Part shown: piece by piece, positions 47,901-60,593 of the stretch
Numbering within the stretch: the first letter of the stretch is position 1
Layout: each line of letters starts with the position of its first letter
Assembly (NCBI GenBank): GCA_036971615.1
Contig: JAYKKR010000012.1
Location: 1,208,221 to 1,272,220, forward strand
Origin: Amyloporia xantha
Lineage: Eukaryota > Basidiomycota > Agaricomycetes > Polyporales > Adustoporiaceae
Length of the DNA: 64,000 nucleotides
Direction of reading: 5' to 3'
Position numbers and translations under genes: made by a program
The notes under the pieces: generated by a model
What the model was told of the DNA's origin: nothing
Databases searched by the model: none
The model's input: the letters and a program-made list of their open reading frames with translations, nothing else

Positions 47901-50900
47901 CGTCATTGGCGCTGGTGAGTCGCTACAATAAAACTGTTTATTCCGCTGTTCACTTTCATCTTAGGTTGTTCCAATAATTGAACGAGGACTGCGTGAGCGA
48001 AGCGCTGATACGAAGAAAAAGGCTGCTCAAATTGTTGGCAATCTGGCATCCCTGACGGATTCGAAGGACTTCGTTCCCTATCTCTCTCAACTACTCCCTT
48101 TGGTCCACGTCGTGCTGGTAGACCCAGTTCCCGAAGCCCGTGCAACTGCCGCAAAGTCATTAGGTACTTTAGTCGAGCGACTCGGCGAAATTCATTTCCC
48201 AGATTTGGTCCCGGGGCTCCTTCGTACTCTTAAGACAGATACTTCCGGTGTAGATCGACAAGGCGCTGCGCAAGGTCTCAGTGAAGTCTTAGCTGGATTA
48301 GGCATGGAGCGGATGGAGGGGCTCCTTCCGGATATCATTGCGAACGCTCAGTCGCCGCGTAGCACGGTGAGGGAAGGTTTCATGTCACTGCTGGTCTTCC
48401 TTCCTGCAACATTCGGTACACGTTTCCAACCTCATCTACCAAAAATTGTTCCGCCCATCCTCGGGGGTCTGTCGGATTCAGAGGACTATGTAAGAGACGC
48501 TGCGATGCGCGCGGGCCGAATGATCGTCACCAACTATTCAAGCAAGGCTATCGACTTATTACTTCCAGAGCTTGAACGTGGAATGTTCGATTCTGGATGG
48601 CGTATCAGGGTAAGCTTTCTGTCCTCATTCGCATACTACAGACTAGCTCACGGCAATCTTGTAGCAATCTTCAATCACCCTTGTTGGAGAACTCTTATTC
48701 AAGGTGTCAGGGATCAGCGGTAAAGCTGAAATCGAAGAAGAGGAAGAAATGGCAGATACGGCAATGGCTGAGAGCTCTCGTCGTGCCCTTGTCGAAGTGC
48801 TAGGCGCTGAGAGAAGAAACCGCATCCTCTCTGCTCTGTATCTTGCTCGACAAGATTCCGTTAATGTTGTCCGACAGTCCTCAATACGAATTTGGAAGGC
48901 ATTGGTACACAACACTCCACGAACAGGTTAGTTCCAGTCTCTTCAGCTCATTTGCAAGGTCGCTTAATTGCATCTAGTGCGAGAAATTCTTTCAGAGCTT
49001 GTTGGCCAGATTATATCACTCTTGGCCGGAAGCGAAGGGGATCAGAAAGAGGCAAGTTGAGAAATCTCGAAAACCGCTTTAATCTCATATCTATCTCAGA
49101 CCGCAGAACGCACAGTCGCCGAGCTATGCCGTAAGTCGGGCGAGAAAATCTTCGGCGAGATTGTTGCAATATTGAAGTCCAAATCCACTTCAACTGATCC
49201 CAAGACTCGCGAAGGAGTCTGCCTAGTTCTTTGCGAGCTGATGTGAGTCTACTGCTCACGTATTTCGTCGTCCAGCTCTTGATCAGATGCCTTCTTAGGG
49301 AGAGCACTACAGATAACCAGAGAGAAGGTCACGAGGATGAGATCATTGCTATGGTTCGCGCTTCTCTGGTAGATGATGAAGCAAGTGTTCGCGCTGCTGC
49401 TGCAAAGGCATTCGATACACTGCAAGAGAATATCGGAGCGAAGGCCATTGATCAGACCATCCCTACTCTACTTGAAGCTCTTCGGCAACCAGGACAGAGT
49501 TCGGGGACAGCGTTACAAGCTCTCAAGGAAGTGATGACGGTAGGTTTCAAGTACATGGTTCGTTTTTGTGGCTGTTGATAGGATTTTGTCGTAGGTCCGC
49601 GCGGCCACCGTGTTCCCTGTATTAATCCCAACGCTAACGGCAATTCCGATGTCTGTTTTCAATGCGCGGGCCTTGGCGTCTCTAGTAACGGTTGCAGGCA
49701 CCGCACTAAGCAAGCGCCTAACTGTCATTCTCGCTGCCCTCGCAAAAGTGAAAGAAAGTCCGGAAATTACGCAAGGCGAAGAGCTCAGCTCGGCTGTCGG
49801 TGAAGCCATTCGCGCACTCCTTGGATCGATATGTGATGCAGAAGGCTTAAACACACTCATGCTCTTGCTTCTTGGATGGTGAGTGTGCACTTTCTTCTGT
49901 GGCCCTGACTTGATAATTTCTTTTTCGTGCCAATCCAGGGCGAAGCATGATACGGTGGTACGGCGTGTAACTGCATGCGAACTGTTTTCCATTTTCTGTG
50001 AGGAGTCGGAGTTAGACTCATCCCTATATCGTGTGGATTGGATACGTCAGCTTGTTTCGCTCCTAGATGACAATGAAGTCTCTGTGCATACCGCTGCCTT
50101 GCAAACCCTCGATACATTCGTCAAGTCTATCCCGAAGGATGAACTGGAATCATTGGTCGTTCCTCTTCGGCGTACTATCGAAGACACGGGCGCACCAGGC
50201 CGACATGTTCCAGGATTCAGTCTCCCAAAGGGTGTCGGGCCTACTGTGCCTATCATCATCGCAGGTCTCACTACTGGCAGCAACGAACAGCGAGAACAGG
50301 CAGCATATGCAATCAGTGACCTCATCGAGCGGACGCAAGAGAATGCGATCAAGCCCTTCGTTGTACCATTCACAGGGCCTCTTATCCGTGTTGCGACTCA
50401 GGCGACAACTTATCCACCCGGAGTCAAGACCGCTATCCTCACCGCGCTCTCCGCTATGCTCGAGCGCATTCCGACTTTCGTCAAACCATTCTTCCCGCAG
50501 TTGCAGCGTACGTTCATGAAGAGTGCCAGCGATCCTGCTAGCACTGTAGTGCGCAACAAGGCTGCACAGGCACTCGGTATGCTAATGCGCAGTCAGACCC
50601 GAGTAGACCCTGTCATTACAGAATTGATAACTGCTGCGAGGAGCAACGAGGATACTATATCAAGCAGCCTGCTGTATGCTCTAGCCCACGTGGTGAGCAG
50701 TGCCGGTTCAAACGCTGGAGAGAAGGCCAAGGAGGCTTGCGTTGAACTTGTTGCAGAAGCTTTCAGAGAGGCGCATCACGGTGAGTGCAATGGTTTAGTC
50801 GTGTCTTTTTCGCATCTGATTATCTATGACTCGTTCATTAGAAAATTACAATCAGGCTGTAGCGGCTCTTTTCTCGGCATTGTCATCAAATGCGCAATTG

Positions 50901-51231
50901 CTAAAGCCTGTCATTGAGTAAGCATGAAGTTTCTAATCCTGCGTGATTGATTTCTGACCCATCCCAGGGCAAACCTATTGGCAGGCACAGCTCCTTCCGT
51001 CTTGTCTTCTCATTGTATACTGGCTGCGGTCTCTCCTGACGAGGAAATCCGCTCCAGCGACGTCCACCCGGAAACCCACAACGTTTTCCAGGAACTGGGC
51101 GTGCTGCGCAGTGTTGCTCAGAAGGTAAAGGAAAGTACTGCAAGCGAAAAGCCTTCCATCTCGCGCCCTGCCCGAGAAGCTAGGGAAGTACTAAAATTAT
51201 GGGACGATGAAGCCCTGCAGGGGGTATTCTA
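41958..51231 (+). CDS. GCN1: GCN1, eIF2-alpha kinase activator
   Basis: Ribosome-bound HEAT-repeat scaffold that, with Gcn20, passes the uncharged-tRNA signal to the kinase Gcn2. I splice 28 exons from 41958 to the stop at 51229-51231. The summed coding length is 7818 nt (2605 aa), a multiple of three and close to the yeast protein (about 2670 aa). HEAT repeats run throughout. The conserved central eEF3-like region is the long exon 46718-47913 (YAARRGAAYGLAGVIKG, EPRQGAMFVLETFS, GVKNILPSLLSGLDEKQWRT, KKGSIELVGMMAYC) and its continuation FVPYLSQLLPLV and EGLLPDIIANAQSP, the part that also carries the Gcn2-binding region. The intron at 49052-49099 has a GC donor (GAG|GCAAGT). The intron 44263-44301 must be only 39 nt and 45679-45721 only 43 nt. 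The ATG at 41958 is the first in frame. One at 42025 is possible. Confidence 0.94.
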
Positions 51232-51371
51232 ATGCACACACATTTGTAGTATACAAGGGTGATGTCGGACATGATGTACGGATGACAATAATGACGCACG
51301 ACCAATGTAAACAACGACAATGATAGTATCATCTCTAGACCGTGCACCAAGTTCCCAGGTCTGCTGCTACC

Positions 51372-54150
51372 TTACACGCTCTCTTTCTTAGCATCTAAGT
51401 TCCGACCAAGCATACCCATCTCCACATCCTGTGGGTCAGCTTCTAGTATTTTCACGTCGCTTCCAGCCTTTTCGCTCGCGTCTTCTGCCTTCGCCGCGGC
51501 GCGGAGCTGGTCCTCGTCGCCCCTTGATAGCTCTTTGTGACGGATCATCAGCACGCTCGCGAGCGTCGCCACGGCGGCGAGGCACGCGTTCATGATGAAC
51601 ACCGTGCGGAAGCCGTGGGTGTACCCATCCAGGATCTGTGCCGCCAGGGCGGGTGTGATACCAAGGGCCGCCAGCGGGTTCGAGGAGGAATTTGTTGACG
51701 AGAGGCGCGCACCGAGGAGGGTGGGGTCATCCACGATTGTCTTGATGGTGGACGATGGGAGGCCGATCTTCGTCATTGAGGAGCGCAGGGAGTTGTTACT
51801 ATGAGCGAGGCAAATGGAGCGAAGTGAGATGGAGATGAGCAGACGATGATGGACATGCGTGATGCGCACATGATGGTTGCGCCCAACGCAAGCGACAACG
51901 TGCCACCGAGCAGACGGACAAACTTTGGGTGGCCACGAGGTATACCTCTTCAGTGAGCGTAATGATCTGCAACGACACAGATACGCACATTCCGCACGGC
52001 CGTCACGACGGACATGTCCTTTCTGGACACGCTAGCCTGCGCGGCAACCGTTGTCGTCTGTAAAGTCTGCGCACAGAACAGACCAACACATCAGTAGCTG
52101 CTTCTTTCACCCTCGCACGCATACGAAAGTAGGGCACCCCACTCACCTGTCCTGCACCGAGACCAGAGAGAAGCATGAAGAACACGAGAAGCCCCTTGTG
52201 CGTGCTACTCGTCACCGTCGATAGACACCCGCATCCGATCGCCCATACCGAGAAACCGGTGTGAATGATGGTCTACGCCGCCATTAAATTATAATCGTGG
52301 ACAGATGAGTAGGTTAGACGCGACGAGAGCAGATACAAGGACGACGCACCCGATACCGCCCTGTCCTACTGACGAGTTGGCCCTATAACGCATTCGGCAA
52401 ACAGCAGCCGCTCTTCTGAGGGGCGTACATCACACATACAAACAAAGAAGGCACGCACTGCAACAAAACTGGCGGTAGTCTGGCTCACGAGAACGGGGAA
52501 GAGGAAGACGCCGGAGCGGATGGGCGAGTACCCAAGGGCGACTTGGAAGAATTGCGGGAGGTAGAATAGCGCCGAGTAGAAAATCATCCCGCTATGCAAT
52601 TGTGATATACCATTGCGGTGGGGGACAGTCAGCATCAGAAACGACGCGGCATGCCCGCACCAAGCGACGACAAGCATCCGAGGAAAAAGGGGGAGTCTAC
52701 GTACTTCACGAACATAGTGACATATACTCCCGTCACCGTAATATGCTTAAATATGTACACTGAGCAGCGGCGGCGCCGAAATTAACGTCTATGCAGGATA
52801 CGAAAGGACGAAGCACGCACTAGGCACGATGGGCAACCGCGCGCCCTTCCATTCCCAGAAGCAGAATAACGAGACGACGAGCACTCCCGAGAACAGGGGC
52901 GCGAGGACGACAGCGGATGTCCACGGGAACGTCACGCCGCCCTGGTGAGAAGAAATGTAGCCCAAATTGAGTAACACTTTGCACGGACGCGTGTGGTCAG
53001 CAGGGGGGGAGACACGACGTGACGTACCCAAATGAGCGGCAGTAGTACGAGCGTACAGCCTGCCAGAGTGAGCACCGCGCCGAAATAGTCAACGGCGAGG
53101 AGCTTCCTGTGCGCCATAAAATGTAAATGACAGAATGAGCTCTCGTAACTGACTGTCTATACGTGGTGCCAGGGAACACGAGCGTACCTGCGGAAGTTGC
53201 CCTCGACATGTTTCTGCGGCAGGACTAGCAGCACGGCGCACATGGCCGTGAACGATATCGGCGGGGTCACCCAGAAGCACCACTACATTGCATGCGTCAA
53301 ATCTCACTATATGCGTCGATTTCTAGGTAACTGAATAACACAACGTACCCGCCAGCTAGCTTTTTCTGAGAGCACACCCCCAATCAGCGGGCCAATGGCA
53401 AACCCGAACGCGACGACAACACCGATGATACCCTGATACTTCCCCCTACAGGTGCAGTACGCGGGATGGCATGTCCATGTCAACACTGATCCACTCTTTG
53501 CCTTCGGAAAGCCAGAAAACACAAGAGACTTTGCGAAGGGGGACGCACCGGTCACGAAGACTGACAATATCCGAGATGATAATCTGGCCCATGCTCACGA
53601 TGGCACCGCCGCCTGCGCCTGCGATGCCGCGAAAGACGATGAGCTGGATGATCGAGCGCGAGAAGCCCGCGAGGATGCTGCCGAACATGAATATGGTCAT
53701 GGAGAGACACAGGCTGGCCTTGCGACCGAATATGTCGCTGAAACGGCCATCTGCAAGGTACGGGCCAATGTCAGCGCATGTGTAAACGAGAAAGCAAGAC
53801 TTACAGAGGGGCTGAAATGCGGTCGAAGTGAGGAGGTACGAAGAGGGCACCCAGGAGACGACGGCGCCGGCGTTGAACGCGTTCGAAATCGTAGGGAGTG
53901 CAGTGGCGACCATAGTCGAATCCAGTGTGGAGACAAGAAGGCACAAGGACAGCCCGCAGAAGACAGACACGACTTTTTGAAGGGCAGCAAGTTTGTCTGA
54001 TCAGTGAGCGAAATAACGTCTGCAGCACGCGTTTTCTTCCCCAACTGCCCGCTCCTTTTCTGGTGGATCATTGGGTATTGTATCTGTGGGTATGCTATAC
54101 GTCAAAGGCGTGTCAGTTTCGTGAATCTGGTCGTGTGCCGATTCAGACAT
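51372..54150 (-). CDS. DHA2-type MFS drug:H+ antiporter, frame-shifted near 5' end
   Basis: 14-helix major facilitator of the DHA2 multidrug/azole-resistance type, plasma or vacuolar membrane. Seen in order: ISLTDQTNLLPFKK, VVSVFCGLSLCLLVSTLDST, ATALPTISNAFNAG and VVSWVPSSYLLTSTAFQPLY, the GRFSDIFGRK loop-2 motif, RGIAGAGGGAIVSMGQ, GPLIGGVLSEKASWRWCFWV, FYLPQFFQVALGYSPIRSG, LLSGLGAGQ and a charged tail ending AKKESV. About 11 further introns splice cleanly. The LTDQTNLLPFKK segment (start ATG 54071) and VVSVFCG lie in different frames, joined at an A5 run (T5 on the plus strand, 53974-53978). One extra A would restore FKKVV. The other upstream frame from ATG 54150 (MSESAHDQ) hits TGA before the join. 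This is either a real frameshift allele or a homopolymer error. Confidence 0.85.
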
Positions 54151-54884
54151 CGTTCGTGAGACCCTGACGCTGCGCGCTGCTGCAAGGCGACTTGAAGGAC
54201 GACGAGAATTTGCAGCGGAGGCATTCACACGAGTAAAGACTTTATATCGTTCCAGCAGAACACGCTTTAGACGGGCGGCCTCAAATTTGTATGTCGCAGG
54301 ACTTATCACGGTCCGAACGACGGAAGAGACCAGCTGTATGCCGATGTTGCCGAGCCCCTAGCTGGTGACACAATCAGACAGTCTCAGGAAGACAGGTCGT
54401 ACTCGGTAGCAGATACAGTCCTCTCGTTCTAAGACGTTCAGGACAATGCCCAAGAGCACTAAACGAGCCTATTGGAAGTGCATACAAGAGAGTCGTCCCA
54501 GCACCATGGCCATCTGACAGAATGACAGAATCAATCGCGGTGTGACGGTTTCACGTGAATAATGTCACGTGCTGTCTCCCCCAGAGTGACTGACAGTAGT
54601 GTAAAATACGGAGAGGGCCCCAGAAGAGAAGATGTGTCGATGATAGAGACAACAGGGTGCGTATATTCAATGGGTTAAGTTTGGGGTTCCTTCCTGACCT
54701 GAGCATCTGACTCGCCGCAATCTTATCGGTCAGTGGACAACTTCCAGAGAAACCCTCCACCATGCATGGTGTAGTAAAACAGCAGTCCTATTGATTCTTT
54801 GCTGTACGACACCATGTGTTTAATGCAACCAAACTTACTCGCATGCCATTCATTGCAGCTACGCTGTTTTACATGTTGCCATGG
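54151..54884. other. Intergenic, no gene seen
   Basis: Promoter region of the MFS gene plus the 3' end of the dehydrogenase gene. No separate gene is recognised. Confidence 0.5.
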
Positions 54885-57166
54885 CTAGTTCGCAAACGCC
54901 TGGATTCCCGTCAGCGCTTTCCCCAGGATAAGCGTATGAATGTCCTTTAAGCCACAGCCTATGAGCACTTGCATCGTCAAGTACATGCCACGCACTCACA
55001 TAGGTTCCTGAACACGAGAAACTAGCATCAGCAACAGCGACCTACGAATACAAGCAACACGTGCGCCATACCTTCATAAGTGTTCACCACTTGCAGATTC
55101 GCGACATGTCGTCCAACATGGTACCTGCGTGAAGCACGATAGACTCAGAAATCGCTCTCCCAGGCATACGCATAGCAAACACGACGTACTCATCCGAACA
55201 CGCGTTCCCACCCAGGATGTCCAGGACCCTCCGCGAGTGCTCCAGCGCCTTCCCACAGTTATTCCGCTTCACCATACTGATCATCTCCGGCGCGAGCTTT
55301 CCCGCATCCTTAAGGCGGCCGACCTGCGCACGGCGGCCTACCCGTCAGCCCTAGGCCCACACACAGAGGAGACACAGGCCGCGTGGCGGCCCACACATAC
55401 CTGCAGACTCGCGTGAAGACCAAGCACCGCCTCCGTCTGCGCGTCCACGAGCTTTTTCTGCACGAGCTGGAACGACGCGAGCGGCCGCCCGAACTGATGC
55501 CGTTCCAGCGCATATGCGCGCGTGCGCTCGATGCAGTCCTCGAGCGCGCCGATGGCGCCCCACGAGATGCCGAATCTGGTTCAACAGCGCCCCCGCCTCA
55601 ATCCACCGCACATGAGATGACAGGAGAGATACGCTACCGTGCATTATTCAGGCAGGAGAACGGCCCGCCAAGGCCCTTCACCTTGGGCAGGAGCGCGTCG
55701 TGCCCAACCCGTACACTGTCCATGAAGATAGACCCCGTCACTGAGCATCGCAGTGCGAGTTTGTGCTTGATAGCGGGCGCCGAGAGGCCCTTCATTCCCT
55801 GCGAGCGCGTTCGAATTGTAGTATCGTCACACACACGTACTGCACGTACCTTCTCGAGGATGAACCCGCGCACTTTCTCGTCCCACTTGCAGCGCGCCCA
55901 GATAATGAAGACGTCTCTACAAGGCGATGCAGATAGATTCAGAAGCTCATAAGATGTCGCTTAGTTGCGGTGCTACTAGGTGCTCACGCTACAGGTGCGT
56001 TGCTGATCCATGTCTTCGCACCGTTCAGGACAAACCCGCCGTCCACCTCGTCCGCGGTCGTCTCCATGCCAGCCGGATCCGAACCATGGTTAGGCTCAGT
56101 GAGGCCCTGAGAAGAGTACCTGCGCAGTAAGTCATCTGCACTCCACAACGTCAAAGTGGAACGGCGGACGTACGAAGCACCCGATGAGTTCGCCCTTGGC
56201 TGAATGATTCGTTAACCCCTGTGCAGTACGGCATTATAGGCATATGAAGCACAAGACCTACCTAACCGCGGGAGATACTTCTCCTTCTGCGCCTCGCTTC
56301 CAAACTCGTTGATGGGGTGCATGACGAGGGATGATTGGACAGAGGAGGTCGAGCGGTAGCCGGAGTCAACCCTACACCGATGTCATATATTAACGGCGGG
56401 TGGAGATATAAGATAATATGTATGAGGTGTCACAACAACCGGAGATCAAACGAGACATAACTTGAAGGAGAAAGGGGCACACAGACATACCGCTCAACTT
56501 CTCGCGCTATGAGCCCGTATGCCACGCTGCTCACGCCGGCGCAGCCGTAGCCTTGAATGGTAGGCCCCAGGAAGCCCAGGGCACCCATTGACGGTAGGAT
56601 GTCGTGGTTGAACTCTTAAGAGAGTGATCAACTTGTCTCCATAAAATATCTCAATCCGTAAGACTTACGCTCGGTGCGTTGCGCCTCCAATACGCGAGGA
56701 AGAAGGTTCTCCTACTGGCAAGCCGTACATCAACACTCGGCGACACACCCTTGCGACCAGCAAAATATTGACTAGCCTGGCAGAACGCACGAGCAGTATC
56801 ACTGTATGTGAAGTGCTTTATGAGGTTGGCAAGTCCCCCTGGATATAAGACGAACGCACCGAATAGCAATTTCTTCTTCCGTCAGGAGGCCTTCAATGTC
56901 GAGAGGGTCCTGGACATCGCCGGGTCAAACGAGCTGTGCCCCCTCACAGTACGGACATTACGTACCTCCCAATTGAATTTCGCATATTCTTATTCGTATA
57001 AAGACGATGTACATCAGTGCGAGCCCCTTTAAAGTATTGCACTCACTCCCTTACTTGAACTGGACGACGCTGCCCTTCTCCATGGGTGTGAAAGGCACGT
57101 AGTTCGACTTGAGATAAGAGTGCTAGTAAAGGGCTGAAGTGAACGATGACAGAGCCTGAGAGACAT
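54885..57166 (-). CDS. GCDH: Glutaryl-CoA dehydrogenase
   Basis: Mitochondrial FAD enzyme converting glutaryl-CoA to crotonyl-CoA in lysine and tryptophan breakdown. The presequence comes from exon 57166-57055 ([20 protein letters not shown], then [17 protein letters not shown]), basic and acid-free. It is followed by a 23-nt micro-exon 56988-56966 (YAKFNWE), then 56909-56860 ([17 protein letters not shown]), 56801-56777 (DTARAFCQ), 56711-56669 ([14 protein letters not shown]) and 56614-56491. Further exons give [75 protein letters not shown], the [11 protein letters not shown] region, [44 protein letters not shown] with the catalytic Glu, and the end [19 protein letters not shown]. The intron after FCQ needs a GC donor (CAG|GCTAGT). 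Family boundaries are clear. The downstream exon edges are less certain. Confidence 0.9.
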
Positions 57167-60100
57167 GTTCAATCACGCAGCAATGAAGTAGTCTTGGTCA
57201 ATTCCTCCAAGGTTAAGTCGACCTTGACGTCGGACGATCGGGTCCAAAATGCGGGGAAGCACAGGCGCTCACCACCGATAGCTTTAATTCCGAACCGGCG
57301 AGCGGATCGGTTCAAAGGAGGAGACGCGATCACATGATCGCGTCCGGAATGTGATGTACGCCCACCAATTAGAAGTTTCACACTGTCCCAGAGCGGTTTT
57401 CACAGGAACGAGCTGAGAACCAGCGTTCCTATTTTAACATCCCTTCCGAAGGGAACTGTCCGAGGTCTAAGAATAGCTCTAGGTACGCAGCGATAAGTGA
57501 CGGGAGAGGATAAATAGCTTCAGGCTCGGTCTCGGTCAGAAGTTATTAATGGGCGTCGTTCGAACTACCGTTCTCTCAGATGTTCCCCGACTCCGACTAG
57601 GAGGATAGGAGGAGGGGTTTGTCCATGCACGATTGTGCTTTCCCATCACCAAAGGACTTGTTCCGTGGGACATTAGGCCAGATATAGCATCGGCAACAGC
57701 CCGATTGGACACCACTATCAGAATCACGCGGTTTGTCGTGCGCCTGACACGGTATGAACTCGTATGAATCGCGTCTGCTGACATGTGCTGTATCCACTGG
57801 CAAGCCGTTGTGACTGGGAAGGCTAAAGCTAGGTGTCTCTGTACTTACTGGACTTGCTGGATAAGTGTAGTTGCCTCTGTAGTCGACTGAGAATTGAGAT
57901 ACAATCAGTGTCGATTGAGACATCGGTGGGACACTGGACATCTGTGTTCCTCCAATTTTGCAGAGAACGTCATACTAGAGCATGTGATGCAATTGTGGCC
58001 TGTGTATTCCTGAACATTAAGGTCATAGAGAGCCTGCTCATGCACTCGCTATTCTAGCATGAAAACTAGATCCTTATAAATGTAGACAATTGAAGCTGAG
58101 TAGCTATCTACCTACTGAAGGTGATCATGACTCAACGAGCCTCTAATGGAATCTGATGTCGACTTGAATGTCGCAATGTGGCAAATAAACATGTATCAGA
58201 ACTACACTGCTGGATGTGTACGTCTTTAGTATCCTAGCTCATATGAATATTGAGGAAGAGAAATTATAAACCACGTGCGAAATGACAGTGGGACCACTCC
58301 CAGATAATCGTCGATTTCAAACGTGAACGTTTAGAGGAGTCGGGGATGGGCGCTTGCCGCCGCTACGATATCTGTTATGTTCACTACATCTTTGAAGTCA
58401 GCTATGCATTGGTCTTGGCCGACAGCTGTCCTGCAACGCTGTTGCCAAGCAGCGCTCTCGTTGCATGAGGTGATGGAAGGCGTAGATGGCATCATCCATT
58501 GGCAGCACTACGTGGTACTCGCAGCCAGCATATGATTTGTGTATCTCACGAGTCACATAATACATGCAACGCTTACTGGGAACACACTCGTCACCCGCAA
58601 AGGGCTGACGAATATTGGTTATTCGAACGAGTTAGCCGCCGCCGACTTGTTTCATAGTGACACAAAAATCACCATTCCTAGTTAATTCGCGCTCGCCGGA
58701 ATGCCTGCATGTTCTGGACGCTTCCTCTGTGGCAAGTTGCGGCAACCATAGAATTGGCAAATTTATGAAAAGCTCAGTTGATTGCTTGTATATGTATCCA
58801 CTCTGTATGGAAAAGTCACGGACCCCCAAATGGCTCGCAAACGCCAGGAATTAATATATCCAGCCTTGCGAGCCATACTATTTGCAGTGCGGATGAGATT
58901 GAGCCAACCTAAACAAACAGGTGCTTGGATGTGAATGCGATCCAAGCGATCCAAATTGAACAGCTATGTTAGGACACCTAGACAAGAGCCCTGTTAGCAC
59001 AGGCAATGCTATTTGTTATATCACATAAAAGAAATGCGCAACTACGACAGAGCTTTGTCATAGCCTGCAAGCTGGGGACGTCAGCTGCCAAAGAAGTCGC
59101 CCGAGATTCGGAAACCGTGGACAGTTAGTACGTTAATCCAAGCTCTCTAGCATGCACCAACGAAGCCCGTGGACGGATCATACTGTAAAAAGATTGGGCG
59201 AACCGCGCGCATGAGACCTCAATACACCTTTCAAGAAAAGGTGATCACATGCATTGACCGATGTGCAATGCCTGCGGACGACGTCTGATGGATGCGCGGG
59301 GTGCGCCTTAGTTCCGATGTGCTAGCACACAGGTAGATAATTGTACAAACTGACGCTAGGACGACCTGTACTCGAGAGTGCACCTACTGCAGTGGTAGTA
59401 GCACATAGCACAGGGATATCTGGACTCGGAGAGGCTGTCCGCCAATAACGAAAGGGTTCACCAGATGTCCCAGAACAGAACGATCGCACCCGGACCTGAC
59501 GTGATCGATTAGCCCCTTCGAGAACGAATTGGTCCACAGCGGCGATAACACCTGCTGAATGAAGCATAAACCTCTCAGCTTTTCCCCCTTGCCTGGCCAA
59601 CGAGTGATGATATGTCCTGATTGCTCGGGAAGCGAGCACGCCTGTGAACTCACCACGTTGTCTGCTGTGCGCCGTGCTCCAAAGCAGTCCTTGCATTCAC
59701 AGCGCCTGCGATCTCAGGACGACACGATCAAGAAGACCGCGAAGGCTCTAACCCGTCTATGATCACTCCCACGGATACAACGGGGGGAGGACCCCGGTGT
59801 GTCCCATAATTGTCATGACATTACATGGGATGTACGAACACTATGCCTCCTATTACTTTTTATTGACCAATAGCAGAGGATCTTCCGTTTCTTCGAAATT
59901 GAATGTAATGGCATGCTCACATGTGTATCTGGAGTACATAAACTTCAATTGCAGACTTGGTGCAGGTTGCAGCCACAGCGAGACCGGAATGAGGATAAAG
60001 ATTAGAGCTCCGCCAACCTCGGTGGCGTCTGAATTCATGCTGAGCATGAATATGCCGACAAGGCAGCCAAGGCTTTGAAAACCTGAATATGTCTTTTAGA

Positions 60101-60593
60101 CTCTGAAGTCTGAACCGATTGTGTATACCGCAAGCTCACCGAGGCAGGGTGACGAAGATGTAAGCTGTAAGAGCACGTAAAACCGCGTCTAATATAATTA
60201 TTCTAGAGGATTTTCAACGGTGAGTGATATAGAAAATACTCGAAACCGGACCTGCAGCTCATGCCATTTTTTGCAGGTTATTATCCCCACAGCTTTCGCG
60301 TTGACATATTGACAGTGTCCGACCTGGCAGACTCGTGGACTCGAGGACCTATGGTATCCCTATATGCCCATAGATTCATAATATTTCGCATAATAATTTC
60401 GGTTTAGGTATTACGAGCGCTTCCGCCCGCGGAATGATGGGAGCCGACTGGGGTCCCGGTGCTTATAAGATTATCGCGCGCGCTGAATCTGTCATCTCAG
60501 GTAATCTCGCTGTCGATTTCGTCACCATTGCATCGTAAGTACGATTTATATCAAGGGGCACCTCTCAACGCTTATTTAAAAGGCAGGTCAACC
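57167..60593. other. Gene-poor stretch
   Basis: About 3.4 kb with weak coding hints only. A minus-strand frame from ATG 57941 to 57597 (MSSVPPMSQSTLIVSQFSVD) and one at 60047-59853 with a hydrophobic stretch (GGALIFILIPVSLWLQ) could be last exons of unrecognised membrane proteins, but I could not connect either to upstream exons. A TTTAAAAGG element at 60575-60583 precedes the next gene. Confidence 0.45.
57323..57344. promoter_or_regulatory. Perfect 10-2-10 palindrome upstream of GCDH
   Basis: GACGCGATCA, a 2-nt spacer CA, and TGATCGCGTC form a perfect inverted repeat about 157 bp upstream of the GCDH start codon. It could be a dimeric transcription-factor site. No factor is known to me. Confidence 0.4.

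Noticed and set aside
53452..54000. 182-aa plus-strand frame
   Set aside because: Antisense to conserved transporter exons. Asp/Ala/Arg-rich shadow composition.
31038..57166. A secondary-metabolite cluster around GGPP synthase, the ligase and the MFS transporter
   Set aside because: No terpene cyclase, P450 or other tailoring gene is present. GCN1 and other housekeeping genes are interspersed, so co-location looks incidental.
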